From contig VCJN01000371.1 of the NCBI GenBank assembly GCA_006384855.1, positions 50,519 through 114,518 on the forward strand: 64,000 nucleotides of DNA, given 5' to 3'. Positions within the stretch are counted from its first letter, which is position 1. Every line of letters begins with the position of its first letter. The notes under the pieces were generated by a model. It worked only from the letters and a program-made list of their open reading frames with translations. It was not told the DNA's origin and did no database searches. Made by a program: the position numbers and the translations under genes. Of this stretch, positions 44,767 to 57,000 are shown one piece after another. This DNA is from Tetraselmis striata (Eukaryota > Chlorophyta > Chlorodendrophyceae > Chlorodendrales > Chlorodendraceae).

Positions 44767-47700
44767 GCCTGTTGGCGTCCGCCCGCAGCTCCACCCCGCT
44801 GCCCACCGCCTCGCGGACGGCCAGCAGCACCGCGGCGTCCTCGCGCGGGTCCTCCCGCCGGCCCACCTTGACCTTGATGCTGCGGTAGCCGAGCTCCGCG
44901 AGGCGGGCCGCCTTGCGCGCGGCGCTGGCCGGCGTCTCGGCGCCGCCCAGCAGGCCGTTGACCGCCACGTCCGCGCCGCCCGGCAGGCGCACGGCGGCGC
45001 CGGCGGTGGCGGCCAGCAGGTGCGCGAGGGAGGTGCCGCGCGCGGCGGCGAGCGCCCCCAGCAGCGCGGCCTCCAGGCCAAAGCGCACGCTGGGGTACAG
45101 CGCGCCCGCGTTGGCGGGCCCCAGCGCGGCGGACAGCAGGCCGGTGAGGGCGCCGCGGCGCAGCGCGCCGCCCAGCGGGAGCTCCAGCCCCTCCAGCAGC
45201 CCCGACAGCACCGCCGCCTGCCAGCACAGCGGGGGTGGGGCAAAAAAGGGGGGCTCAGTGTACGGTACAACACCGCCGCGACATACATGCACATGCCCTC
45301 CGCAGGATTGCATTTGTCATCTGCGATGCAGACACATACAGCAGCTGAGAAAGAACCCCCCCCCCCCCTTCTGGTCACGCATTTGTGCAGCATCACAACT
45401 CGCACACACACGTAAGAACCGAATGCTGTTTCAAGTGTGGCGTAATGCCGCTACCATACATATGAAAATATGCTGCACAGAGTGTGATCGTCCTGCTTTG
45501 GGGGCGTATCCTGCTCCGCGAGAAGGATACATGTGTATTATTTATATCGCCATTTATAATAATATGTCCTTCACAACCGGCATTGCGGTAACGCAGTGAA
45601 GCTACAGCCATCGCTGAAGGCGCTGAGCGATTCCGAGGCCGCACTTATGAATGGTAGAGCGATGCTAGGTTTCTTGGACATGGCGGAGCGTGGCTCGTGG
45701 GCGCTTCCAGCCCTGCGGCATGTGATTGCAAGTGCATGAACCGTGGGCGTGTTGGGGAGGCAAAGGACGCGCACCCTGGCGGGTAGGGTACTAGCACGAG
45801 GGAAGGAGGGGGGGGGGGGGGGGGGGGGGTTGGAGGTCACAGAGGTGCAAGTACTGGTTGACAGCCTGCCTGATAGAACGTTACCAACTTCAGTAAACAC
45901 ATACATACGTACACATGTACATATAAAGTACATATACGGCAATTACATAAAGCATATAAAAGCAACTCAGGACGTTGTCATTCATTGATTTGGGGATGGG
46001 TTGGTGCCGGCTGGGCGAGCTGTGCGTGAACAGGCCTGCTGTTCATAGTCGGGGCGGCTCCCACCTGGTCCGCCGCCTGCGCCGCAGTCTCCGCGTGCAG
46101 GCCCGGCAGCGGCGCGATGTCGCCCACGCCGACCGCGGCGTCCGCGCCCCCGATGGCCAGCTCCGCGCGCAGCAGCAGCCCGCGGCGGCGCCAGCTGTCG
46201 GGGTCATCCGGGCCGCCGGAGGTCAGCTGTGCGCGGCACGGCAGGTCGTATGGCTGCAGCGACAGGCGCACCACCTAGCGGCGGGGTAGCAGGTGGGGAG
46301 TGTGTGTGTGTGTGGGCGGGGGGGGGGGGGGGGGGGGTGAGAGGGGGGGGGGGGGAGAGGGGGGGGGGGGGGGGGGACGTCAGTGTTATGATGACAGTTA
46401 GGCCGGTCACACGATGTTAGACCACCCCGCTCACAGCGCTGTTTGTGTATGAGTGCCAGCCCTCCTATATGAACTCAAAATATAAGACTCAAATTGGGAT
46501 AGCATGCAACCTATAGGAACAGCTGCCTACGGGTGCGGGCAGACCTATACTGACCCTTGTTATAAACCTCAGGTTAAGCTTGCATACAACCTATACGAGC
46601 TTTCGCTATGTTCCGCTATCGTTTCATCTAGCTTTGGCCGGTTTGGCGATGTTCTTAAGTCTGCGCCATCACCGACAGTACCATTAGAATAAAGGCATCC
46701 TTATATATGATCGTCTTCCTGCCCCTGCCGTACAGAGGTTGTCAATCCTGCGGGGTGTGACTGAGCTCGCACTTTGAACAGCGTGGGCAGCGGCAGGCCG
46801 AGGTCGCCCTCCACCGCCGCGGCGCCGGTCATCAGCCCCACCGCGCGCTCTGCCGCCGCCGCCACCGCCACCTGCACGGCGACCCGGGGCCCACAGCACA
46901 GCCAGTGAGACATCCCGGTGCTGTGGGGCCCACTGGGTCCGCCATGCCCTCCAGGGGCATTTCAGGCAATGTCATGCTATGCCATGACACTGCATGCCAT
47001 AACAGTACATGGTATGGCATTACCTGCATACATGCACACACACACACACACACATACTTGCACCGCATTATATTGTGCGGTATCACATGTTGTGCCTCAC
47101 CAGGCAGGCCATACATGACACGTGACATGACATGACATGACATGACATGACATGACATGAAACGACACGGCACATGGTATGACATGACGTGACATGACAT
47201 GACATGACATGACATGACATGACATGGTATGACATGACATGACATGACATGACATGACATGGTATGACATGACATGACATGACATGACATGACATGACAT
47301 GGTATGACATGACATGACATGACATGGCATGGCATGACATGAATGATACGACACGACACGACACAAGGCATTTCGTGTCATGCCGCAGGACATAACATGG
47401 CTTGACATGGCACGACAGGGAATGAGATGGCATAACATGACATGACACGACACGACACGACACATGACATGTGTCAAGGTTGCACCCATAGCTCAAGCAC
47501 AGCATCCTGACTGGTAGCCGTGCAGCTCCGTAGCCCGTTCTTTTCGTAGAAGCACAGCGCACCTTGATGCGGCCGTGGAAGTCTACGTTGGCCTGCCGCT
47601 CCTGGTCTAGCGCCTCCGCCCCCGGCCGGCCGACCACCACCTCCACGACACAGTGGCGGTTGCATGACCAGGAGCCTGCGAGCGCGCCCGCCAGGTCGCC

Positions 47701-47992
47701 AGCGGCCTTCACCTGCACAATGGGCCAAACAGTCAGCTCTCGTCAACGTGTAAAGCTCATGCCCGCCGACATTGGCAAATAATGTCCATATACACAAGTA
47801 GCGTATACAATAGATACAGAAATATCATTATATAAGGTGAGAGATACCTTTTTTCTACAAACAACAAACGCACACACACTTACATTACCAATGCCATATA
47901 CGCAAATACGCATGCCATGTACAAACTCACCATCCAGATAATCCTTATATCCATATACACACTTCCAGGTGTGAAGATGCCAGGGATAAGGT

Positions 47993-48028
<36 letters not shown>

Positions 48029-51000
48029 CTTTTGGTGCGGAATGCCGTGCGCGCGGCACAGCGCACCGATGTCGATGCCGCTGGTGGGCGTCTCCCATAG
48101 CTGCGTGAAGTCTTCCGCGCTGACCTGGCCATTGATGGGCAGGAAGCGGAAGATGCCGCCGCCACCGTTGTTCACCACCACCACTGTCAGCGGCCGCCGC
48201 CCCTCACCTGAGTTGCATCATTGCGTCACGAATATTAATCAGACTGTGATGATGCCAAGCAGCATGCGCATACAGCAAACGCAGTATACACTTTATACAC
48301 TGCGCCACAAAATGTTGCGTTCGAGTTCCAGTACCCACCCTCGCGCAGCAGGTTCAGCCCGTTGGTGTCGTGCACGAAGGAGACGTCGCCGAGCAGCAAC
48401 GTGGTCGGCCGGCCGACGCCCTCCGCGAAGCCCGCCGCGGTGCTGAGCACGCCGTCGATGCCGCTCGCGCCGCGGTTGGCGGCCACTGGCGCGCCGAAGC
48501 CTGGCACGTCCACCTCGTGCGGCCCAACGCTGGCGCCGCCGCGCTTGCCGTCGCTGGTGGGGAAGTTGGCGTACATGTCCATGTCCCGGATGGGCATCGA
48601 GTTGCCCAGGAAGAGGGCGTGCCCCCGCGGAAGCGCCTCTGCCACCGCGCGCGCCACCAGCGGCTCCGGCAACGGGCCGCCGGGCTCCGCCTGCGCCGTC
48701 GCCAGCACGCTCCCGATCTCTGCGTCCGCTACGGCGTCCAGCAGAGCCAAGCTCTCGCGCCAGCGCGACAGTGCCGCGTTGTGACGCGAAGTACTGCAGT
48801 GCAGGCAGGCAGTGCGAACACAGTTTACGAGAATGTACGAGTCGGTGCCCGAGGCCCCCATACATATCTCGGAACAGCCGAGAATTTGTCGGAGGTCCGA
48901 TTTGCAGGTTGAAGCAAAACAGCGGATGGGAACGTGGGGGGCGACTCGCAATCAACGGAGCGCGTCGATCAACGATTGTGGGAGCAGGTCGTGGGCGGAG
49001 CTGACCTGGCCACGGGACCTTCCCTATTCTCCGTCGTCAGGAACTTGGCCAGCAGCGGCAGCGGGGCGCGGAGCACCATGGAGAGCGCGTAGGCGGGATC
49101 GTGGCGAGCGGGGCTGGGGCCTGCCAGCACCCAGGACGCGCCGCCCTCCAGCGCCGCCCACTCTAGCAGCCCCAGCAGGCGCTTGCTCGTGAGGTGACCG
49201 CCCAACTGCAGCACCGCGTCGGGGCGCAGCGCGTCCCACAGCGCGCTCCCTGGGCCCGCCCCCCCGGCCAGCAGCTGGTCCACGTGATGCAGGACCAGCA
49301 GTCCCGGGAGCCCTGCATCCAGCGCGCCCCAGGCCGGCGCCGCCCGCCCGACGCCGCCGACGCGCAGCCCGCTCAGCACGTCGGCCACCACCGGCCAGCG
49401 GAGCGCCTGCCCCAACGCGATGGCGGCTGCAACGTCCTCTTCGCTCGTCAGCTCACCCGCCACGATCAAGCCTGTAGGTAGCAGTTGGGGGGGGGGGGAG
49501 TGGGGGGGGATAGACATTGATCAAGAATCACGGCTGATGTCCTTTTGATGCTTCTTCCCCTTTCCGCCAAAGTTGCGTGGTTTGTTTCCGGGACAACCGT
49601 CCGGCGTTCTGTGGCCGACCGAGACCGGCGACCACCAAGCAATCGACCACCGAGCACCGGCCGGTCGTAGATTTGTTGGTGGTCGGTGATCGGCGGCCGT
49701 CGAGGGCGACTTTCCAGGAAACAACGGTCGACGATTTAGGTCTCAGGTGGATAAAAACCCGCCCGCTTAGACTCATATGGGAGCAATAAGCGCGTGCAAC
49801 CACGATATATGGCCAGGTCTTGGCACCAGATGTTGGAGCAGGCACCGTCGGTATAGCAGGATGAGCCGCACCCACCTTTCTTTGCGCCGGCCACCAGCGC
49901 GCGCAGCGCCGCGAGCTCAGCTGTCTCCGCGACGACCTCCGCCCCACCCGCCGCCGCCGGCACGCCCACGTCCAGCGTGAAGGGCGTCTGCGCGCCCTCC
50001 CAGCGCGCCAGGCCTGCCAGACCCGCCTCCGGATCCCAGGGCACAGCCGCGGGCGCCAGCGGCTCGCGAAACTGGAAATTGAGGTGCACTGGGCCTGGCG
50101 TCGCGCGACAACGGCATGGCGGCGGGTAATCGGTGCATGTCCTGGAAAGCGGGGCTATCTATGGAAGCGAAAGGATCGCCACCTGCTGCCGACATGAGAA
50201 GTTTCGAGGGTACCAATGAGCCGTACCTTAACCCTTCGTAATTCGGGTTTAATATTGGCGAGGGGAATATAATGGCTCGACGGGTTGTTCGACTACGGCC
50301 GGGACGCTGCGTCGAGATCAGCCCAGTAAAACGTATTTCACGTCAACGGGCCTTGGCTATCACTCGCAGACTCGCCCAATATCCGCGAAGTTGCACAAAT
50401 CGCAAAGATGCCCAGGTACAGTACTGGTAAAATGCGGTGCAGGCTTTGTTTATACCGCAGGACATTGTTGCTATGCTGCGGCTATGCACATGAACTACCG
50501 AGGCATCTAACCTACCTATCAAAGCTCATTGGCTGGAAAATGGTGCACTGGCCGATCTAACCGTGTTGCACAGCCGAAGTCGAAACATCCTTTCGGTAAG
50601 ATTGACTCGTCAGCTGCACTTGCAAACGGTGGCGAATCTACATGATAATGCGGCAGGGGCGGCCCTCACCTGGGTTGCTGCCCTGCGCCATGCGCACCGC
50701 CTGGTCGATGGTTGTGACCACGGTACGGATGGGAATCTCAGAGCAGGGCGCCGGGAGGTCCGCGTGCCACCTGGTTATTTCGTTGAGGTAGATAAGTGGC
50801 AGAGGCGATGGTTCCAGTACGTGCGCGAAAATAGCACAGCGATCGACTTCACGCTCGGGAGTGGTGGTGATTCGAAAGCATCGCCCACACAGGGCAACGA
50901 GCTATACCGGAGGTTCCCCAACTTTACACACCGGCCGCACCTGGTGTAGCCTCCAAAAATCTTGACCTGGTCGATGGTCTGATTGGCGCCAGTGTCGCGC

Positions 51001-54000
51001 ATCTCCGCGGGTCGATCCGCCGACACGACGATGAGCGGCACACCCGTCTGCGCCGCCTCGATGACGGCGGGCAGCATGTTGGCGACCGCGGTGCCGCTGG
51101 AGCAGACGAGCACGGCGGGGGTCCCGCTCCCGCGAGTTGCGCCTGTAAAGCGAGGGTGCGGCAAGCAAGAGGCAATTTCGGTTAGCCGTGGCCTCTGGGG
51201 CGGCGGCAATCTAGCAATGTACCGGACCATGCGCACTCTTCACCCGATTGGCCGGCAGCTAGGTAATGTCATCGATATTGTGTGGCATGCAAGTTAATAT
51301 GGAATATATTGGCCTCGCTCATCATTTGTGTATTTATGTTTTTTCGTCTAAATTCCAGTCTGAGACTCCTACATACATAATACCCCCCTTCCCTGGGAAA
51401 GGGAGGCAATTGCTGCTGCACGTAGATCGCACATGCGCGCATTTTAGAGAGCGCAGAGCAACCCCGTTTCGATGCGAGTGTGTCATCATCGATAAGTCGT
51501 CATGGCGGACGCGCAGGAAGAAGGGGGGGGGGGGGGGGGGGGGAGGGGAGGCTCCTTACCCAGCGCAAAGAAGGCGAGAGAGCGCTCGTCGATGCAGACC
51601 ATGGGCTGTGCGCGAGGGTGCGCCGCGATGGCGGCTGTCAGCGGCGAGGAGCGGCTTCCGGGCGCCACGCAGAAGTGGCGGACGCCGCAGCGCAGCAGCT
51701 CCTCCACCGCGGCGGCCGCCCAGGCGGCGTTCAGGTTGGGTCGCGCCGATAGGGGCGGCGCGCTCACCAGCAGCTTCGCGAACTGCTTTGCCTGTACATA
51801 GCAGTGTTGCCGGGCCGGCCTAGGTAAGGGATTCCTACTCCAGACGCAAACCACGTAGCTCGTCCTCGACACAGTAGCCCCCCCACCACCCACCCCGCCC
51901 GCCCAGCCCGCGACGGTTTACTGCGCCTGAGTATGTTGTATCGATCAAATGATGCAGCGCATTAATCAAGACGTCGTTAGTGAACGGAGATGACATCGGC
52001 CGGTCTGTGACACAGCATCGCCTGTGAAATTGTTCCTTCCGAGATTGCGCAACGTACGACATCACTCGACGTCTCAACCGATCCAGATCTTGTCGATGTC
52101 GGAGAAGGCCCGACGTCGACGCGATGGCACACGCGATCGGCTGTGTTTACCCGACGCACCGTTTCGTGTCCTTTCGACCGAGCAAGGGAAGGGCGGCGGC
52201 GCAAACCTTGAGCTCGAGCTCAGCCCACTCCTGGGAGGCGTCTGAGCCGGGCACGATGCCAACACCAGTGTACACGGACAGCGACGCCGATGCCGGTGCC
52301 GAATCCTCGAGCTGCGGCTGCAGTAGCGCCGAGCGGATGGCGACGGAGAATTCGGCGGCCGCGCCGCTCATCCAGCCGAATGGCCCGGCGTAAAAGCCGC
52401 GATCGAACGACTCGGTCTCCTGCAAGCGCATGCTGCGGTCAGGCGCTCGGATGCCACCGAATCATAGCCTTTGAACCCTTTTCAACCTCATATCTTCTCG
52501 TGAAGCATGTAGACTGTTGCAGGTAAGCATGGACGGTTATAATAACAAGCATTTTTTACACCAGCGAGCCTGGCGAGATTCCGTGACAGCCGGTGACGGG
52601 AGGGAGGGGCAGGGCTTGTACCCGCACGACGCCCAAGCTCGCGTCTTGCGGGTGGCCGCACACAGCCGGCGTGGGGTGCAGCGCGGCGAGCAGCGTGGCG
52701 TCGTTGGCCCCGGGGCGCAGCCGGCCGGACAGCCGCCCGTACAGGTGCTGGATCATGCCCTGCAGGGGAAGGGGGTAAACGGGCAAGAGAGTACAGGTCG
52801 GAGGTGAGGCAGCTTAGGTGCAAGGATAATGTAGCTGGCACGGGGGCAGTGGAAAGGCCGGCGTGCCTGGCGGAGGACGCTCTTGGGCACATCACATACA
52901 ACTTCAGTGCAGGCGGCCTGCAGCGCCTGCCGGATGCTTTCGCGCACGATGGTGAACTCCATGTGGTCCTGCCCCAGCAACAGCAGGTTCCGGATGAAAG
53001 AGAGGTGTGTGTGTGGGGGGGGGGGGGGGGGGGGGGGGTGCCGGCTTCAGAGACTGTCACACATAAATACTGGCCCTCACAACTTGACGAGAATGCTCGT
53101 TGGAGACTGAAACTCATTGCAGACTTAAGGATCGGTGGGGCGGCAAACTAGTTGCAGACAGGGTTTAGCTGGGCTGGGTGCGAAAAATAGTGTCAGCGAT
53201 CGTGGCGATAAGCGTTTTGTCATTCTTACTTCCGCCAGCGCGAGGCGGCAGACAAGGAAAGCATCAATAGTGGGACGGAGAGGGGAGGTGTAAGAGTTAG
53301 AGGTAGAAACCAGGAAGGTACTGACTTAACCCCTGCACGCAAGAGGTTGAGCCGAGCGGAGATTTACTGGAAAGCGCCAATGCGCAGATTAGCAGAGTGG
53401 CCTCGCGGATGTCAGCGGGTCACCCTCTCTGGACTACCCGCCACGCAGCACACGGTCTCCAGGCCTAGGTACGTAGAAGGTGGGGGGCACCTTGGGGTTG
53501 CGCAACAGGTCCAGCGCCAGCCAAAAGTCGCTCTCCGGGGAGCCCTGGGTGCCGCGTGCCCGCGAGCCAGCGACCGCCTCGCTGGCTACGGCCGTGCCGG
53601 TTCGGCAGAAGAGGCGCTCGGGGGTGCTGCCCAGGAAAGCGTCGCCTAAAGTGTGTGTGTGGGGGGGGGGGCAGGTCGTGTGGGTGGTTGGGTACAAACG
53701 GGCTGGCACGAAGCAGGTGGGCGATTGACTGATTGGTTGATTGATTGGTTGATCGATTGATTGGGTGGTCGGGTACAAAGGGGCATTGGCATGTAGCGGC
53801 TTGATACATGGGTGCCGATGTACCAAGAATAAGAAGAGGCTGTAGTTCAAGGATCAAAGCGGGGTTGCATGTAAGGTAGTAAGAACACTGTGAATGATAA
53901 CCGGCCCTGCCTGTCAGAGGCCCAATGTTGACGATATTATAATAGCGCAACAACAGCGAATGTTCTTTTTGAATAGGTTGCAGGCAACCCCAATATAAGG

Positions 54001-57000
54001 CTTATCGTAAGGGGTCTTACCAGTGTTTTAGCATGCATACACAAGTATTCCTTTTGGTCATATTTGTTTCATTTTTATCTGACCTCTGGCAGGCATGGCA
54101 AGTTCTCATCTGCAGTGGTCTTATCACCGTTCCTGGGCGACTTGTGCTGAACCGCAAAGATTGAATGAGTCATTGCTGATGGTCGTCTGTCAATGAGTGT
54201 AGAGTGGTTAGAGGAGGATGTCACCGTTGGGCATGCGCAGCAGCAGCTGGTAGGGCCGGCTGTCGCGGTCCTGCAGCGCCTCCAGCAGCTCCAGCGGGTC
54301 CACGCGCCCCTCGAGGTCCACCTGCCGCCGCACCCAAGTGCACCGCCTCAGCCAGGGGAGGGGCAGGGCGGGCGGACAAGGACGGAGCCCTGCGGGATAC
54401 CCACAAGTGACACTTGCGGGCAGGGCCGGCCTCCGCACCTTCCATCTCCTGGCCAGCACCACCTTTGACAGGGGCTTGTGGCCGCCGCCATCCGCCCCCT
54501 CGCTGGAGCCGTCTACGCTGGGGGCTGGCATGCCTTTGCCCTCCAGCGCGTCCAACAGGGCGTCCAATCCCTACCAGGTACGACAGTCGAAATTGAGCCG
54601 TCATGCTTGACGACGGCCGCAGTGCTTCGACTGATGGCTTGGGTCTATCAGCAGATGCCAACGCCCCTTGTACAAGACCTCAAACAAACATAGGCCTCAA
54701 ACCGGGTTTCTGTGCCGTTTTCATGAGGCTCAAATTGGGCTTGCATGACGCATGTAAGAAAATTCGCTATAGTTCTGCTCTAGTTCCGCCGGCATTGAGC
54801 CTCTGGCAGGCAGGGCAGGTTGTTATCCGCAGTGTTCCTATTGCCTTGCATGCAACCGCACTTTGAGAGTTGAACTACAGCTTATCATTTTCGATAGTTC
54901 TGCTATAGTTTCGTCAGCATTTGACCTCTGCCAAGTAAGGCGGGCTATTATCTCATTGTTATTACTGCGCCGGCAACCCGTACTGGCTTCCAGTGGGAGT
55001 GCAACGAAAGCAGGAGCCAATGCCTACCTCTTGCCCGTGCTCTTGAAACTCCTCCGCGAACTTGTCCAGGTAGCCGTCCAGGTCCAGCTGCTCACCGCCC
55101 GCGCCGCCGCCGCCGCTGTCCGCCGGCTCCAGCCGGTCCTTCAGCCGCGGCAGCGCGTCCATCCACTGGTCGCGCGTTGGGCTCAGCGCCTCGCCGCTCA
55201 CCTGCCACGCCGGCGCACCCACCCTCAGAGCGCCGCAGCAGCCAACACATCGCTTAATCGCAGAGGGGGGAAGGGGGGAGGGGGAGGGGTTAAGGCAGCC
55301 CACCTGAATCTTAGGCGCGGGCCGGCAGGTGCGAGCGGGCGGGCGCAGCTGCGCGAGCAGTGCCAAGGCCGCGTCACACGCCTGGGGCAGGCCAGCCGGC
55401 ACGGCGGCCGCGCCCGCGTTGGCGCCCGCCCAGACCACGGTCGCCGCCAGCAGGCTGCACCCCGGGCGCTCTGAGAGCTCCAGCCTGACATGACGGGCAC
55501 GCCGGGGCGAGGGTCGGGCAGAAGGCAGTCAAGCAGACGATAAAGTGGGCAGGTGGCCGGGCACGGCTCCTCGTGGTGGCGGCCAGCATCCGGAGGAATG
55601 CGTTGGTCGTCTTCCCCATTGCCAGTCCGCTGTCCCCAGCACCACCACGCATGCTCATTCTGAACCACTGGCTGCTAGTCCTTGCGCCCCCCGCACATGC
55701 TGCTCATTGCCCTCTGCCTAGCATGCCCCCACCCACACCCCTCCCTTCTCCCCATACCAAGCTAGTCTCAGCGAGCGCAGGGGGGGGGGGGGAAGGGGGG
55801 CACACTGAGGGATGGTGAAGTAGAACGACCCGAACGGCGCCCAGTCCGCATCAGGCGTCTGCCGTGCGTCAAAGCGCGCGCCGCCCATGACGCGGATGCG
55901 CGGGGAGGAGGCGCTCAGGAAGCGGGCCATGTCCAGCACGACGCGCTCGTCCAGCGGCTCCCCGGGTGCCCCCACCCACGCGGCCGCAGCGCCAATGCCC
56001 GCCACCGCGCCATCGCCTGCAGTCAGCAATGGCGGCCACAGGATGGATGAGCCGGCTCCCAGGGCGGCGCTTGGGACACTACCGGGTGCCATGGGTGGTG
56101 CAAGGTTGGGTGAGAGGGGGGACTACCGGCAAACTGCGCCTCCGCGGCGTCGCTGCCGGCGGTGTCGGGCGCAGAGGAGCGGCGCGGGGAGAAGTACACG
56201 GCGGACGCCCCAGGGATGCAGCGAGACGGCGAAAACTGCCCGCGCAGCCAGCGCAGCGCTGTCTGGTTGGATGGCGTCGGCACCTGGGAGGACAGGGAGA
56301 ATGGGGTTGGTGGTGAGGTGCGCAGCCATGTAAGGGGAGCAAGAGAGCAAGAGATGAAAGGAGCGAATGGGGGCGGGAGGTAAGAGCTGGGTGGTAGCGC
56401 ACGCGGGGGGGGGGGGGGGGGGGGGGGGTCAATGGCTCAAGCAAGGAGGTGGCGGCACCTCGAAGCGGAGAACACCCGAGGCATAAGCGGGCGGGCTGGC
56501 GGCCACGTCGCGCAGCGCCTGCCGCAGTGCGTCCTGTGCGTCCTGCAGGCTTGGCTTTGGAGGGTGGTTGACGCGCATGTGGGCGGAGCGTGAGGCAGCT
56601 GGAGCCTTAGCGCAATGCCCGCAGGCCCGCACCCGCGCACTGGTGCCCGGTAGTATGCCCATGCTTTTGCTCATGCTGCTTGCATACGTGACTGCGACTG
56701 CCAATCCCACCGCATAGCCCCCTCCCTCCCCCCGCTGCCCCCCTCCCCTTCTCGCTTCCCGACTTCCTTTATCATGTCCCTGCTCCACCCTTCCCTAGCC
56801 GGCAGCATGCAGCGAGGACCCCCCCCCCCCCCCCCCCCCCCCCCCAGTTAGATGACTCACCACCATAGGCAGCGTGCGGCACTCGCACATCTCCACTGCA
56901 TACAGCAGCGGCTCCGCGGGCTGCCCACCAGCCGCCGCATCGCCGCTCACCGCCGGCGCGCCGCTGTCACTGCCGCTGCGAACGTCCGCGCTCTGTGCGT

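Noticed and set aside
47083-47718. Cys/His/Met-rich frames (CHVMS repeats) on the minus strand
   Set aside because: They are translations of the TGACA satellite in a PHYLLO intron, not a metal-binding protein.
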